Source: Acinetobacter sp. ANC 4178
GTDB lineage: Bacteria; Pseudomonadota; Gammaproteobacteria; Pseudomonadales; Moraxellaceae
Assembly: GCF_004331175.1 (NCBI RefSeq)
Contig: NZ_SJOD01000005.1
Location: 248,001 to 312,000, forward strand
Direction: 5' to 3'
DNA length: 64,000 nucleotides
The notes beneath the pieces were generated by a model. That model saw only the letters and a list, made by a program, of their open reading frames with translations, did no database searches and was not told where the DNA came from. The position numbers and the translations under genes were made by a program. Below, in pieces: positions 11,201 to 17,793 of this stretch. Within the stretch, counting starts at the first letter, position 1, and every line of letters starts with the position of its first letter.

Positions 11201-12132
11201 TTTTGCAAGGTTTCTTGTAATTCTCGAATTTCCTGCTCGGTACTGGCAAAAATTAGAATATCGGCATGTTCAGGATGACCTTTTTCCTGTGCATCTTGAA
11301 AACATTCTTCTACCGCTTGCACCACCGCACGTGGCAAATTCTCTTCAAAATCATCAAATTCATCATCATCACTGCCGCCAATGCTTAACTCGGAAATTGG
11401 ACGATAACGGACTTCGACAGGAAAGCTGCGCCCTTCCACTTCAAAAATAGGCGCGCCATAAAAATATTGGCTAAAGCGTTGCACATCTAAAGTTGCAGAA
11501 GTCACAATGACTTTTAAATCAGGGCGTTTTGGCAATAACTGCTTTAAATAACCCATGATAAAGTCAATATTAAGAGAGCGCTCATGTGCCTCATCAATAA
11601 TGATCGTATCGTATTTACTTAAATAGCGGTCATGCGAAAGTTCTGCCAGTAAAATACCATCTGTCATTAAGCGCACAATCGAGTCTTGCGAACCTTGCTC
11701 GTTAAAACGGACTTTAAAACTGATTGATTCCCCGAGCTTTTCTCCCACTTCTTCTGCAATACGCTGTGAAACGCTACGAGCGGCCAAACGACGCGGCTGG
11801 GTATGTCCAATCATACCTGTTAACCCACGCCCTGCCAGCATGGCTATTTGGGGTAACTGCGTGGTTTTACCCGAACCTGTCTCCCCCGCGACAATAATCA
11901 CCTGATGCTGTTGAATTGCAACCATCAATTGTTCAGCAGATTGTGTAACTGGTAAGTCTTGGTTCAGTTTAATTTGTGGAAGACGTGAAAAACGCGCGCG
12001 TACTTTAAGATTAGACTGTTCAAACAGCTCTTGATATTGTTGTGGATCACCATCTTTGCTACGGCGTAGTCGATTTAAACGATGACGGTCGCGGGCCATA
12101 ACCCATTGATCGATATTTAAATGACTTTGCAC
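8209..12132 (-). CDS. hrpA: ATP-dependent RNA helicase HrpA, with in-frame repeat insert
   Basis: DEAH-box helicase of 1307 residues, close to the usual length, that in E. coli unwinds RNA and rescues stalled ribosomes. Motifs in order are GETGSGKTTQLPQ (Walker A), DEAHERS, SATLD, TNVAETALTVP and QRKGRCGR, then the winged-helix/HA2 and long C-terminal HrpA regions. The start is a GTG at 12132 without a clear ribosome-binding site. An ATG 33 bases further in (MARDRHR) is an alternative. Between the usual ELGAMTEKN and ALTKIGQQMAKMPIDP segments there is an extra stretch of about 25 residues (roughly 477-501) encoded by two hairpin-forming repeats. It looks like an in-frame mobile-repeat insertion. 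The FabH-like gene follows closely. Confidence 0.96.
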   Translation of the reverse strand: MQSHLNIDQWVMARDRHRLNRLRRSKDGDPQQYQELFEQSNLKVRARFSRLPQIKLNQDLPVTQSAEQLMVAIQQHQVIIVAGETGSGKTTQLPQIAMLAGRGLTGMIGHTQPRRLAARSVSQRIAEEVGEKLGESISFKVRFNEQGSQDSIVRLMTDGILLAELSHDRYLSKYDTIIIDEAHERSLNIDFIMGYLKQLLPKRPDLKVIVTSATLDVQRFSQYFYGAPIFEVEGRSFPVEVRYRPISELSIGGSDDDEFDDFEENLPRAVVQAVEECFQDAQEKGHPEHADILIFASTEQEIRELQETLQKYGPRHTEILPLYARLALADQQKIFNASGGGRRIIIATNVAETALTVPNIRYVIDSGFARISRYNYRSRVQRLPIEAISQAAANQRKGRCGRIAPGVCIRLYSEEDFQSRPEFTEPEIKRTNLASVILQMQSLRLGSLEAFDFIEPPDHRLVNDGRKLLVELGAMTEKNPPKASLDKEGLEKTPLSNKGGEGDALTKIGQQMAKMPIDPRLARMILGGAHFGVLNEVLIIVAALAVQDPRERPADKQMQADQKHALFREADSDFLFYLKLWEAIHDPVESMSENKRRTFARQHFLSWLRLREWKKTHEQLLDLAKGLNLSFNDKKASYENLHRALLTGLLSFIANKTDERNVFMAVRQQKARVFPASTLHKSNTPWIMAFEMVETSQVYLRTLAKIEPEWILLAARDLLKYHYFEPHWSKKAGIVNAYAQISLFGLIIEPKQMINYEKVDHLAAHEIFLRDALTTGNLGILPSFLKHNLLKLEEVERVEDKLRRRDLVVDEETIYQFYAAKVPVEIASRRSFEDWRATIEPTQPRFLYVEDDALWMNDRPTTQQFPDYLHNGELRLAASYRFDPSHDEDGATVKIPVQALPQVDENIWSWGIPGWRQDLIEALLKALPKDKRRNLVPIPDTAKKIMQRIDAVHLREHLFSFLAFQLRGEQITEKDFSFEKIDQYLLPFIKVIDEKGRVIEKGRNLAELKARCRTETHSPVKQAKGQFQVFPEDFVFEASHKVTGVVVKQYQALVPVKVFANLDAKDNSGIVIQTFNDQNEAIKQHREGIIHLMHLQLGDLVRQLKKQISKPMALAYSPLGDKAKLEQMLVYATLQLAITELPINQAEFQQLLLTVKQNFLTHGQQALKMMSDIFIQWQSIRQKLLMLDADIFGRSMDDIEDQLDLMQLANFVYSKPVDVWTEYSRYLAALLLRLDRLPNNLQRDIAAIGQIDPWMDKLFKYKNDVRLKELYFMIEELRISLFSQPMKTKMPISATRLQKLWERLSIG
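10624..10703. repeat. Palindromic repeat unit inserted in hrpA
   Basis: About 75-80 bases containing two similar short hairpins, 10634-10653 and 10667-10685. In each, a CCTCTTT-like arm faces an AAAGGGGG- or AAAGAAGG-like arm. The coding-strand flanks read AATCCGCCTAAGG on one side and GGGGGTGAGGGAGAT on the other, a pattern like the interspersed CCCTTT...AAAGGG repeats seen between genes in many bacteria. It is in frame and adds a peptide absent from E. coli HrpA as I recall it. No second copy was noticed in this window. Confidence 0.6.
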
Positions 12133-12634
12133 AGATGAGTTATCCCAGTAAAAATTGAATCGCCCATTTTACGCTTTAAGCTGCCATAGAGAAAGCTTCT
12201 TCAACACGATCGTGAATCTGGTCATGAAATATGGTTATATTTCACCCCATTTCATGCAGTCATCGCTAAGGTTAAAAGCTGAATATAGATGTGGACTAAA
12301 CACTTTTTACGACATTGCAAAGTTAAATTTGTCAGAAAAATAGACAATTACATCCACTTAAAATATCTTTTTTCAATTTTAGCCTTGAAATTCGAGACAG
12401 ATGGCTGCATGTTGAATAACGATTTAAATACGACAATTTGATTGTGACGTATTGTCATTTTTTCATCATCAAATTCATTTGTAATGAACCATGGTGATAT
12501 TGGGTGAAATGGTGTTTAAATCTCTAATTCGGTTTTTCCGATGCCTGTGATGTAAAAATACTGTTTCAGCAATAATAAAAATTTCGATATTCTACTTCCA
12601 AATTCAAAGACTAACCTCAATCATGGAGACAATG
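12133..12634. promoter_or_regulatory. Divergent intergenic region hrpA/ahpC
   Basis: About 500 bases without a credible gene. It must hold the promoters of hrpA (leftward) and ahpC (rightward). A perfect hairpin lies at 12225-12244 (arms TGAAATAT and ATATTTCA, loop GGTT), nested in a second dyad CATGAAAT/ATTTCATG (12223-12256). A TATTCT about 18 bases after TTTCAG near 12565-12595 could be the ahpC promoter, but this is weak. No OxyR pattern was recognised. Confidence 0.4.
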
Positions 12635-13198
12635 ATGAGCTTAATTAATACCGAAGTTAAACCATTTAAAGCACAAGCTTTCTTGAACGGTCAGTTCATT
12701 GAAGTTACAGAAGCTGATCTTAAAGGCAAATGGTCTGTATTCTTCTTCTATCCAGCAGACTTCACTTTTGTATGCCCAACTGAGCTTGGTGACCTTGCTG
12801 ACAACTACGCTGAATTCAAAAAATTAGGCGTTGAAATTTATGCAGTTTCTACTGACACTCACTTCACGCACAAAGCTTGGCACGATTCTTCTGCTGAAAT
12901 TAAGAAAATTGAATACCCAATGGTTGGCGACCCAACTTGGACACTTTCTAAAAACTTCGAAGTATTAATCGAAGCTGCTGGTCTTGCTGACCGTGGTACT
13001 TTCGTTATCGACCCTGAAGGCAAAATCCAAATCGTTGAAATCAACGCTGGTGGTATTGGCCGTGATGCGCAAGAACTTCTTCGTAAAGTTAAAGCAGCTC
13101 AATACGTTCATGCTCACCCAGGTGAAGTATGCCCTGCTAAATGGAAAGAAGGCGATGCAACACTTGCTCCGTCTATCGACCTAGTCGGTAAAATCTAA
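12635..13198 (+). CDS. ahpC: Alkyl hydroperoxide reductase subunit C (peroxiredoxin)
   Basis: Typical 2-Cys peroxiredoxin that reduces hydrogen peroxide, organic peroxides and peroxynitrite and is itself reduced by AhpF. The peroxidatic C47 lies in FTFVCPTE and the resolving C166 in GEVCPAKW. The length of 187 residues equals that of the E. coli protein. An ATG at 12623 is also in frame, but the start at 12635 is preferred: the GGAG ribosome-binding site at 12625-12628 sits just upstream, and the N-terminus [11 protein letters not shown] then aligns exactly with the family. It stands as a single gene with its own terminator. Confidence 0.97.
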   Translation: MSLINTEVKPFKAQAFLNGQFIEVTEADLKGKWSVFFFYPADFTFVCPTELGDLADNYAEFKKLGVEIYAVSTDTHFTHKAWHDSSAEIKKIEYPMVGDPTWTLSKNFEVLIEAAGLADRGTFVIDPEGKIQIVEINAGGIGRDAQELLRKVKAAQYVHAHPGEVCPAKWKEGDATLAPSIDLVGKI

Positions 13199-13221
13199 TT
13201 TTTTAAAATTAGATTGAATCA

Positions 13222-13251
13222 AAAAAACCACGCCTTATGCGTGGTTTTTTT
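13222..13251 (+). terminator. ahpC terminator
   Basis: Perfect seven-base stem ACCACGC/GCGTGGT with loop CTTAT, preceded by an A run and followed by seven T. It starts about 25 bases after the ahpC stop. Confidence 0.85.
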
Positions 13252-13397
13252 ACAATTTAATTTCATGTAATTTTATTTAGAAAATATTTGAAGTCCTTGT
13301 AATTTCTGCTATACATTGAAGTAAGCCTTTTGTTTTATTTACCTTGAATTAAACAGAAAGGTCCATTGAGTTTATTCACAAATTCAAGGAGGTATGT

Positions 13398-13604
13398 ATG
13401 GGAATAATGCTTGCCGTGACTTCTTGGAAATACAATGCGACTTCAAGATACTTAAAAATTTTTTATAATAATGGTTCTGGAGAACTCTACCACCCTGTGC
13501 CCCAATTTGTTTACGCCAACATGCTACGTTGTAGTGATAAAGCCGCTTTTGTACACAAATACCTAGAATACGACTTGCACTTCACACGCATTACCATCCA
13601 ATAA
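13398..13604 (+). CDS. KTSC-domain small protein
   Basis: Small protein of 68 residues with the pattern of the KTSC domain (Pfam PF13619). A beta-strand segment WKYNATSRYLKIFYNNG is followed by YHPVPQFVYANMLRCSDKA, resembling the usual pattern of a short beta-sheet protein with a conserved YxxVP and a later helix. The domain's function is not known. It is sometimes fused to lysyl-tRNA-synthetase-like or nucleic-acid proteins. A strong AAGGAGG ribosome-binding site precedes the ATG, supporting real expression. It lies between ahpC and a convergent methyltransferase gene, each side closed by a terminator, so it is probably monocistronic. Confidence 0.85.
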   Translation: MGIMLAVTSWKYNATSRYLKIFYNNGSGELYHPVPQFVYANMLRCSDKAAFVHKYLEYDLHFTRITIQ

Positions 13605-13612
13605 ATAACAAC

Positions 13613-13640
13613 AAAAAAATCAGGGTAAGCCCTGATTTTT
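13613..13640. terminator. Convergent terminator
   Basis: Nine-base stem AAATCAGGG/CCCTGATTT with loop TAAG. A run on the left and T run on the right, so it can serve both the KTSC gene and the leftward methyltransferase gene. Confidence 0.8.
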
Positions 13641-13662
13641 CATACGAAGCCTGCGTATCCGC

Positions 13663-14265
13663 TTAAACATCATAATCTTTAGCAGTAATGACCAATAAAC
13701 CTGCACCTAAAGGTAAGGTGGATAATAAATAGTTACCTTCTTCTTTTACCAAATGGGTAAATGCTTTCACTTCTTCCGCATGTGAAATTACATTATCTAC
13801 AATCAAAACTCCGCCTTGTTTAGACAATAAGCGTTTTAAATCTGACCAATAATCCACATAGGCATCACGTTCTGCATCGAGCAAAATCAAATCATATTTT
13901 TCGGTACATTCAGCCAAATAATCTTTGGCATCTCCCACCCAAAATTGAATCAATGAATCAAAACCAAATTCCTGTGCGAACTGCTGTGCTTGCTGACTTC
14001 GCGCTGCATCAATTTCCAAAGTCGTGAGCTGTCCTTGTGTGACCTGCAAAGCATCTGCCAGCCACAAAGTGGAGTAACCCGTTGATGTTCCAATTTCTAA
14101 GACGTTCTTGGATTTCTGAATCCGAATTTGCATCGCTAAAAATTGGGCAGAATCGGGTTCAATATTGCGGTAACGTTGTAATCGGTCTTTCTGAGTCACG
14201 TCATGTTTTTTAAAAGAAACATATAAATCATTTATTCTTGCTTTAAATTGTTGGCTCAAACTCAT
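13663..14265 (-). CDS. Class I SAM-dependent O-methyltransferase
   Basis: A 200-residue protein of the O-methyltransferase type related to catechol/caffeoyl-CoA methyltransferases. The SAM-binding motif I is LEIGTSTGYSTLWLA (about residues 55-69), an acidic residue follows at TLEID, and DLILLDAERDAYVDYW provides the metal-binding Asp region. The C-terminal GLLVITAK strand closes the Rossmann fold. The substrate is unknown, since homologues are often annotated only as small-molecule methyltransferases. The ribosome-binding site is weak (GGGA about eight bases upstream). The next gene on the same strand, the DUF1653 protein upstream, is separated by 66 bases. Confidence 0.88.
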   Translation of the reverse strand: MSLSQQFKARINDLYVSFKKHDVTQKDRLQRYRNIEPDSAQFLAMQIRIQKSKNVLEIGTSTGYSTLWLADALQVTQGQLTTLEIDAARSQQAQQFAQEFGFDSLIQFWVGDAKDYLAECTEKYDLILLDAERDAYVDYWSDLKRLLSKQGGVLIVDNVISHAEEVKAFTHLVKEEGNYLLSTLPLGAGLLVITAKDYDV

Positions 14266-14331
14266 CGAGACATCCCTGTTTTTAAATTAACGATATATTA
14301 ACTTTCATTTTTTATTTCATTCGTTTTCTAT

Positions 14332-14553
14332 TCATATACCAGTTTTTTGTATCAAGTGAAAGCGAGGAACTGTTTTTCCATCGCCTAAAGTCACTTGCTC
14401 AGTAAACATACTCAAAGGACGTACCCATAAAGAGTAGTCGCCATATAAGCATTGATAAACCACCAGTTTTTCTTCTGTTTCACTATGCGTTGCTACAGAA
14501 AATACCTGATACAACTGACCTTTATAATGTTGATATATACCACGCTCTAACAT
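14332..14553 (-). CDS. DUF1653 domain protein
   Basis: Single-domain protein of 73 residues matching DUF1653. It shows the typical GIYQHYKGQLYQVFS start, the HSETEEKLVVYQCLYG centre and the LWVRPLSMF end. The function is unknown. The fold is thought to be a small beta barrel. It is leftward, in the same direction as the methyltransferase that follows it, and could share its transcript. The ribosome-binding site is weak. Confidence 0.88.
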   Translation of the reverse strand: MLERGIYQHYKGQLYQVFSVATHSETEEKLVVYQCLYGDYSLWVRPLSMFTEQVTLGDGKTVPRFHLIQKTGI

Positions 14554-14668
14554 CGTTGCACTCTACAATAATCTGCGATATCTCATGCTAAATCATTCAA
14601 TCTGGTTTGGAAATTCAATCTGTTAAAGTTATTGTATTTTTATCTACATCACGTCAAAAAGAGCGCAG

Positions 14669-14695
14669 AAAAAAACCACTTCCGAAGAAGTGGTT
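14669..14695 (-). terminator. Terminator of desaturase operon
   Basis: Nine-base perfect stem AACCACTTC/GAAGTGGTT with a CGAA loop. Read leftwards it is followed by a run of T, and it lies just after the desaturase stop codon. Confidence 0.85.
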
Positions 14696-14707
14696 GAGTA
14701 TGTTCAA

Positions 14708-15802
14708 TTATTTTTTGAATGGAAACGCATATTTCACAATACGTTTAATCACACTACCGTACTGTTTGACCAAACTGGCATTGCTGTAATTCAAACCATA
14801 TTTCTCACACACGGCTTGTACTTTAGGCGCCATTTTACGGTAACGACGCGCAGGTACATCTGGGTACAAGTGATGTTCGATTTGATGACTTAAATGCCCA
14901 GTCAAAATATGGAATGCTTCTGAACCCGTCAAGTTTGAAGACCCACGAATCTGACGCATATACCAGTGACCACGGCTTTCATTTTGCAATACCGTTTTCG
15001 GGAATACTTCAACATCTTTGGTAAAGTGACCGCAGAAAATCACACTAAAAGTCCAGATATTACGAATCCCGTTTGCCACAAGGTTCCCTGTAAATACAGG
15101 CAATGCCGCTGGACCTGCAATCAATGGAAAGAATACATAATCCTTGAACAATTGCTTGCCAATTTTACGTTGTAACGGCTTCCACTCTTCTTTCAGCTCT
15201 TGTTTAGATTTACGTCCAAACCACACTTTACCAATTTCAAGATTTTGAATGGCTACGCCCCACTGAAACATTAAGCAGAATGGAATGCTATACAAAGGCT
15301 GTAATAAAAAGCCTGGTTTCCAACGTTGTTCTGGGAATAAACGCAGCAAACCGTAACCAATATCATCATCCATACCCTTAATATTGGTATAGGTATGATG
15401 TTTATAATTATGGGTTTGACGCCAGTTATCAGACGTACCGACAATGTCCCACTCGTAATTTTGCCCACTGAATTTAGGATCATTCATCCAGTCATATTGA
15501 CCGTGCATGACATTGTGCCCTAATTCCATGTTTTCCATGATTTTGGCAAAGCCTAATAAGCCTGTGCCCAAAATCCATGCTGGTGGGAACCAACCTGCAA
15601 ATAAGCAGGCACGCCCAGCAATTGAAGCGTACTGTACGGTTGAATAAACACGACGGATGTATTTGGCATCTTTTTCACCAATATCATCCAACACTTCTTG
15701 TTTGATCGCGTCCAACTCACGTGCCAATTCATCTAACTCAAATTGAGTAAGTTCACGATTTTTTGGGTTCTTAAAATATTGTGCTTTTACTGGCATATTC
15801 AT
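14708..15802 (-). CDS. Membrane acyl-CoA/fatty acid desaturase
   Basis: Di-iron membrane desaturase of 364 residues that introduces a cis double bond into saturated acyl chains, probably at delta-9, to adjust membrane fluidity. All three histidine boxes are present: H96-x3-H100 (HNVMH), H131NYKHH136 and H306QIEHH311. Hydrophobic segments lie at about 58-90 and 221-262. The product starts ATG-AAT-ATG, so the second Met is an alternative start. It follows the ferredoxin-type reductase gene by 14 bases and is surely co-transcribed with it. The pair resembles the DesC/DesB acyl-CoA desaturase system of Pseudomonas, under the divergent TetR gene. Confidence 0.93.
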   Translation of the reverse strand: MNMPVKAQYFKNPKNRELTQFELDELARELDAIKQEVLDDIGEKDAKYIRRVYSTVQYASIAGRACLFAGWFPPAWILGTGLLGFAKIMENMELGHNVMHGQYDWMNDPKFSGQNYEWDIVGTSDNWRQTHNYKHHTYTNIKGMDDDIGYGLLRLFPEQRWKPGFLLQPLYSIPFCLMFQWGVAIQNLEIGKVWFGRKSKQELKEEWKPLQRKIGKQLFKDYVFFPLIAGPAALPVFTGNLVANGIRNIWTFSVIFCGHFTKDVEVFPKTVLQNESRGHWYMRQIRGSSNLTGSEAFHILTGHLSHQIEHHLYPDVPARRYRKMAPKVQAVCEKYGLNYSNASLVKQYGSVIKRIVKYAFPFKK

Positions 15803-15816
15803 AATATTGAACTCTC

Positions 15817-16884
15817 TTATAAATCAATCACAAGATCTGTTTTGGCAGAACTTACACACAGTTTTAATGGATTACTTGGCTCGCTATTTTGTTGACCATT
15901 CAGCATGTCTTGCGTTGAGCCTTGTACTTTATTACATACACATTTATGGCAAACACCCATACGGCAGCCATAAGTCGGTTTCACGTTGGCATGTTCTAGC
16001 CCAACTAAAATCGATTGACCACGTGGAATTGCAACCACTTTATTAGATTTGCTTAAAGTCACATTCACAAAGCCCGTATCATCATTTACCACAGGCGTCA
16101 TGCTAAATGCTTCACTTTGGAACAGTTGCGCTTGAGCAAACAATTGCTCTGCTTGCTGAACAAAACCTGAAGGACCGCAGGCATACACGATTGCCTGATC
16201 AATATCAGTCAATACCTCAACCTGAGCCGCATTTAAACGTGCATCTGCATTTTCTTCTTGGGTATAAAACACTTGATAAGAAAATTGCGGATATTGCTTT
16301 GCCCACTGTTCAAAATAAGATTTGAACGCGAAATCTACATAGTGCTTCACCCAGTACATCACATGAACTTTACGCTCACGTAATTGCTCTGACTGAGTTA
16401 AAGCCGTCAATAAACTGTACATTGGGGTAATGCCACTACCTGCGGCCAACAAAATCAATGGTTGATTTTGTTCAGGCAACAACATATCGCCATAAGGCTG
16501 ACCAAATTCAAGTACATCACCAATTTTAGCTTGGTTAATTAACCAGTTACTAACTTTACCTTGCTCTACTTTTTTAACGCTGAGCAACACATGCTGGGCA
16601 TCAATCTGAGTCAAACTATAAGTCCGCTCATAACGCGCACCGTTAACATCTACCATCACAGGATGATGCTGGCCCGCTTGACCCATTTTGAAATGACGGT
16701 TGACTGCAATTTTCAAACTCACCATCTCTTCAGCGGTATTGTCTTTTTGAACAATCTTGCCGAGGGCTTGGTCAACAGACCAAAGTGGATTGACCTTTTG
16801 CAACCAAAAATTCAAAGAGTGTTGATCTACAACACTTTCGACTAAAAAATTAAGGGGAGAATTTGATTTTTTTAGCATGAACAT
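15817..16884 (-). CDS. Ferredoxin/flavodoxin reductase-type electron donor to desaturase
   Basis: Three-domain oxidoreductase of about 355 residues. It has an N-terminal FAD domain (RYERTYSLTQ), an NAD(P)H-binding domain (GSGITPMYSLLTA) and a C-terminal plant-type [2Fe-2S] ferredoxin domain with the cysteines of CRMGVCHKCVC plus a later Cys near LKLCVSS. It passes electrons from NAD(P)H to the desaturase encoded 14 bases downstream. A GTG at 16896 would add four residues. I prefer the ATG at 16884 or the one at 16878, as none has a strong ribosome-binding site. Confidence 0.92.
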   Translation of the reverse strand: MFMLKKSNSPLNFLVESVVDQHSLNFWLQKVNPLWSVDQALGKIVQKDNTAEEMVSLKIAVNRHFKMGQAGQHHPVMVDVNGARYERTYSLTQIDAQHVLLSVKKVEQGKVSNWLINQAKIGDVLEFGQPYGDMLLPEQNQPLILLAAGSGITPMYSLLTALTQSEQLRERKVHVMYWVKHYVDFAFKSYFEQWAKQYPQFSYQVFYTQEENADARLNAAQVEVLTDIDQAIVYACGPSGFVQQAEQLFAQAQLFQSEAFSMTPVVNDDTGFVNVTLSKSNKVVAIPRGQSILVGLEHANVKPTYGCRMGVCHKCVCNKVQGSTQDMLNGQQNSEPSNPLKLCVSSAKTDLVIDL

Positions 16885-16916
16885 CTTTAAGACCACGCAA
16901 TTGACTTTTAATTATT

Positions 16917-16993
16917 ATACACATGTATATATATTTGTATATATATTCGTATTTTTTTATTCATTTCACATCACAGGCAGTAAAGGCTATAAT
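16917..16993. promoter_or_regulatory. Operator and promoter region of desaturase/TetR divergon
   Basis: The gap between the divergent genes holds the dyad ATACA-CA-TGTAT (16917-16928) inside an alternating TA-rich stretch, a plausible site for the TetR-type regulator. For the regulator gene itself there is a good promoter: TTCACA at 16965-16970, a 17-base spacer and TATAAT at 16988-16993. Binding of the regulator is inferred. Confidence 0.55.
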
Positions 16994-17022
16994 GCAAAAA
17001 AGCATTTAATCTATTGAAAAAT

Positions 17023-17718
17023 ATGAACCAGCCTTCGATCAAAACAAAACACGACACTACGACTCATGACCTTAAAACGGTGCATGAACCAGTTGTAGTT
17101 CGTTCTGTCGGTCGTAAAGCTACCATTACGAAAGATGAATTGTTCCAAGCAGCGCTCAAACTGATTGGACCGCAAAAAAGCATTGCCTCTTTAAGTCTAC
17201 GTGAAGTTGCGCGTGAAGCAGGTATTGCACCAAATAGTTTTTATCGACATTTCAAAGATATAGATGAGCTTGCCATTGAGCTGATAGACCGTTCAGGTAT
17301 TGTGTTACGCCAAATTTTGCATGAAGCACGTTTAAAAGCGATCAAGCAAAGCAGCATTATTCGTAGTTCGGTCGAAGTATTTATTGAACAGTTAAATACT
17401 GATGAAGGCAATTTAAGTCTGTTACTCCGTGAGGGTTATACAGGCTCTGCCTCGTATAAACTTGCAGTAGATCGGCAACTTAACTATTTTCAGCAAGAAC
17501 TGAAAGATGACCTGATTCGTTTAGAACGTCTCAATCACAGTAAAATGGCCCACCCTGACTTAGCCGCCAAAGCGATTACTCAACTGGTATTTAATATGGG
17601 GGCCAAAGTCATTGATTTACCGAATGAAGAACGTAAAGCGATGGCGGAACAAACCATGATTATGATTCGTATGATTTTGGAAGGTGCGCGTCATTTGGAT
17701 GAATCGCAAATTCATTAA
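17023..17718 (+). CDS. TetR-family regulator, DesT/FabR-like
   Basis: Helix-turn-helix repressor of about 231 residues. The DNA-binding domain at about residues 30-75 includes SLREVAREAGIAPNSFYRHF, the classic TetR recognition helix. The C-terminal ligand domain is all helical. Divergent placement from the desaturase/reductase pair and similarity in size to DesT and FabR suggest it senses the acyl-CoA or acyl-ACP pool and represses desaturation. The ATG at 17023 is preferred over an in-frame TTG at 17014. A TATAAT box lies 30 bases before the start, so the leader is short. The basic, low-complexity N-terminal extension of about 25 residues is somewhat unusual. Confidence 0.9.
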   Translation: MNQPSIKTKHDTTTHDLKTVHEPVVVRSVGRKATITKDELFQAALKLIGPQKSIASLSLREVAREAGIAPNSFYRHFKDIDELAIELIDRSGIVLRQILHEARLKAIKQSSIIRSSVEVFIEQLNTDEGNLSLLLREGYTGSASYKLAVDRQLNYFQQELKDDLIRLERLNHSKMAHPDLAAKAITQLVFNMGAKVIDLPNEERKAMAEQTMIMIRMILEGARHLDESQIH

Positions 17719-17744
17719 ATAGATTGGCCATTAGAATTCCCAAT

Positions 17745-17770
17745 AAAAAAGCACCAAATGGTGCTTTTTT
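17745..17770. terminator. Convergent terminator tetR/rapA
   Basis: Hairpin with GCACC/GGTGC core extended by A6/T6 and loop AAAT. It is symmetrical, so it can stop transcription from both sides. Confidence 0.85.
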
Positions 17771-17793
17771 ATTGCTCGCTTGAAAGTTAAACC

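Noticed and set aside
12155..12343. A 62-codon frame upstream of ahpC.
   Set aside because: No ribosome-binding site, unusual composition, and it covers the hrpA promoter region and a hairpin.
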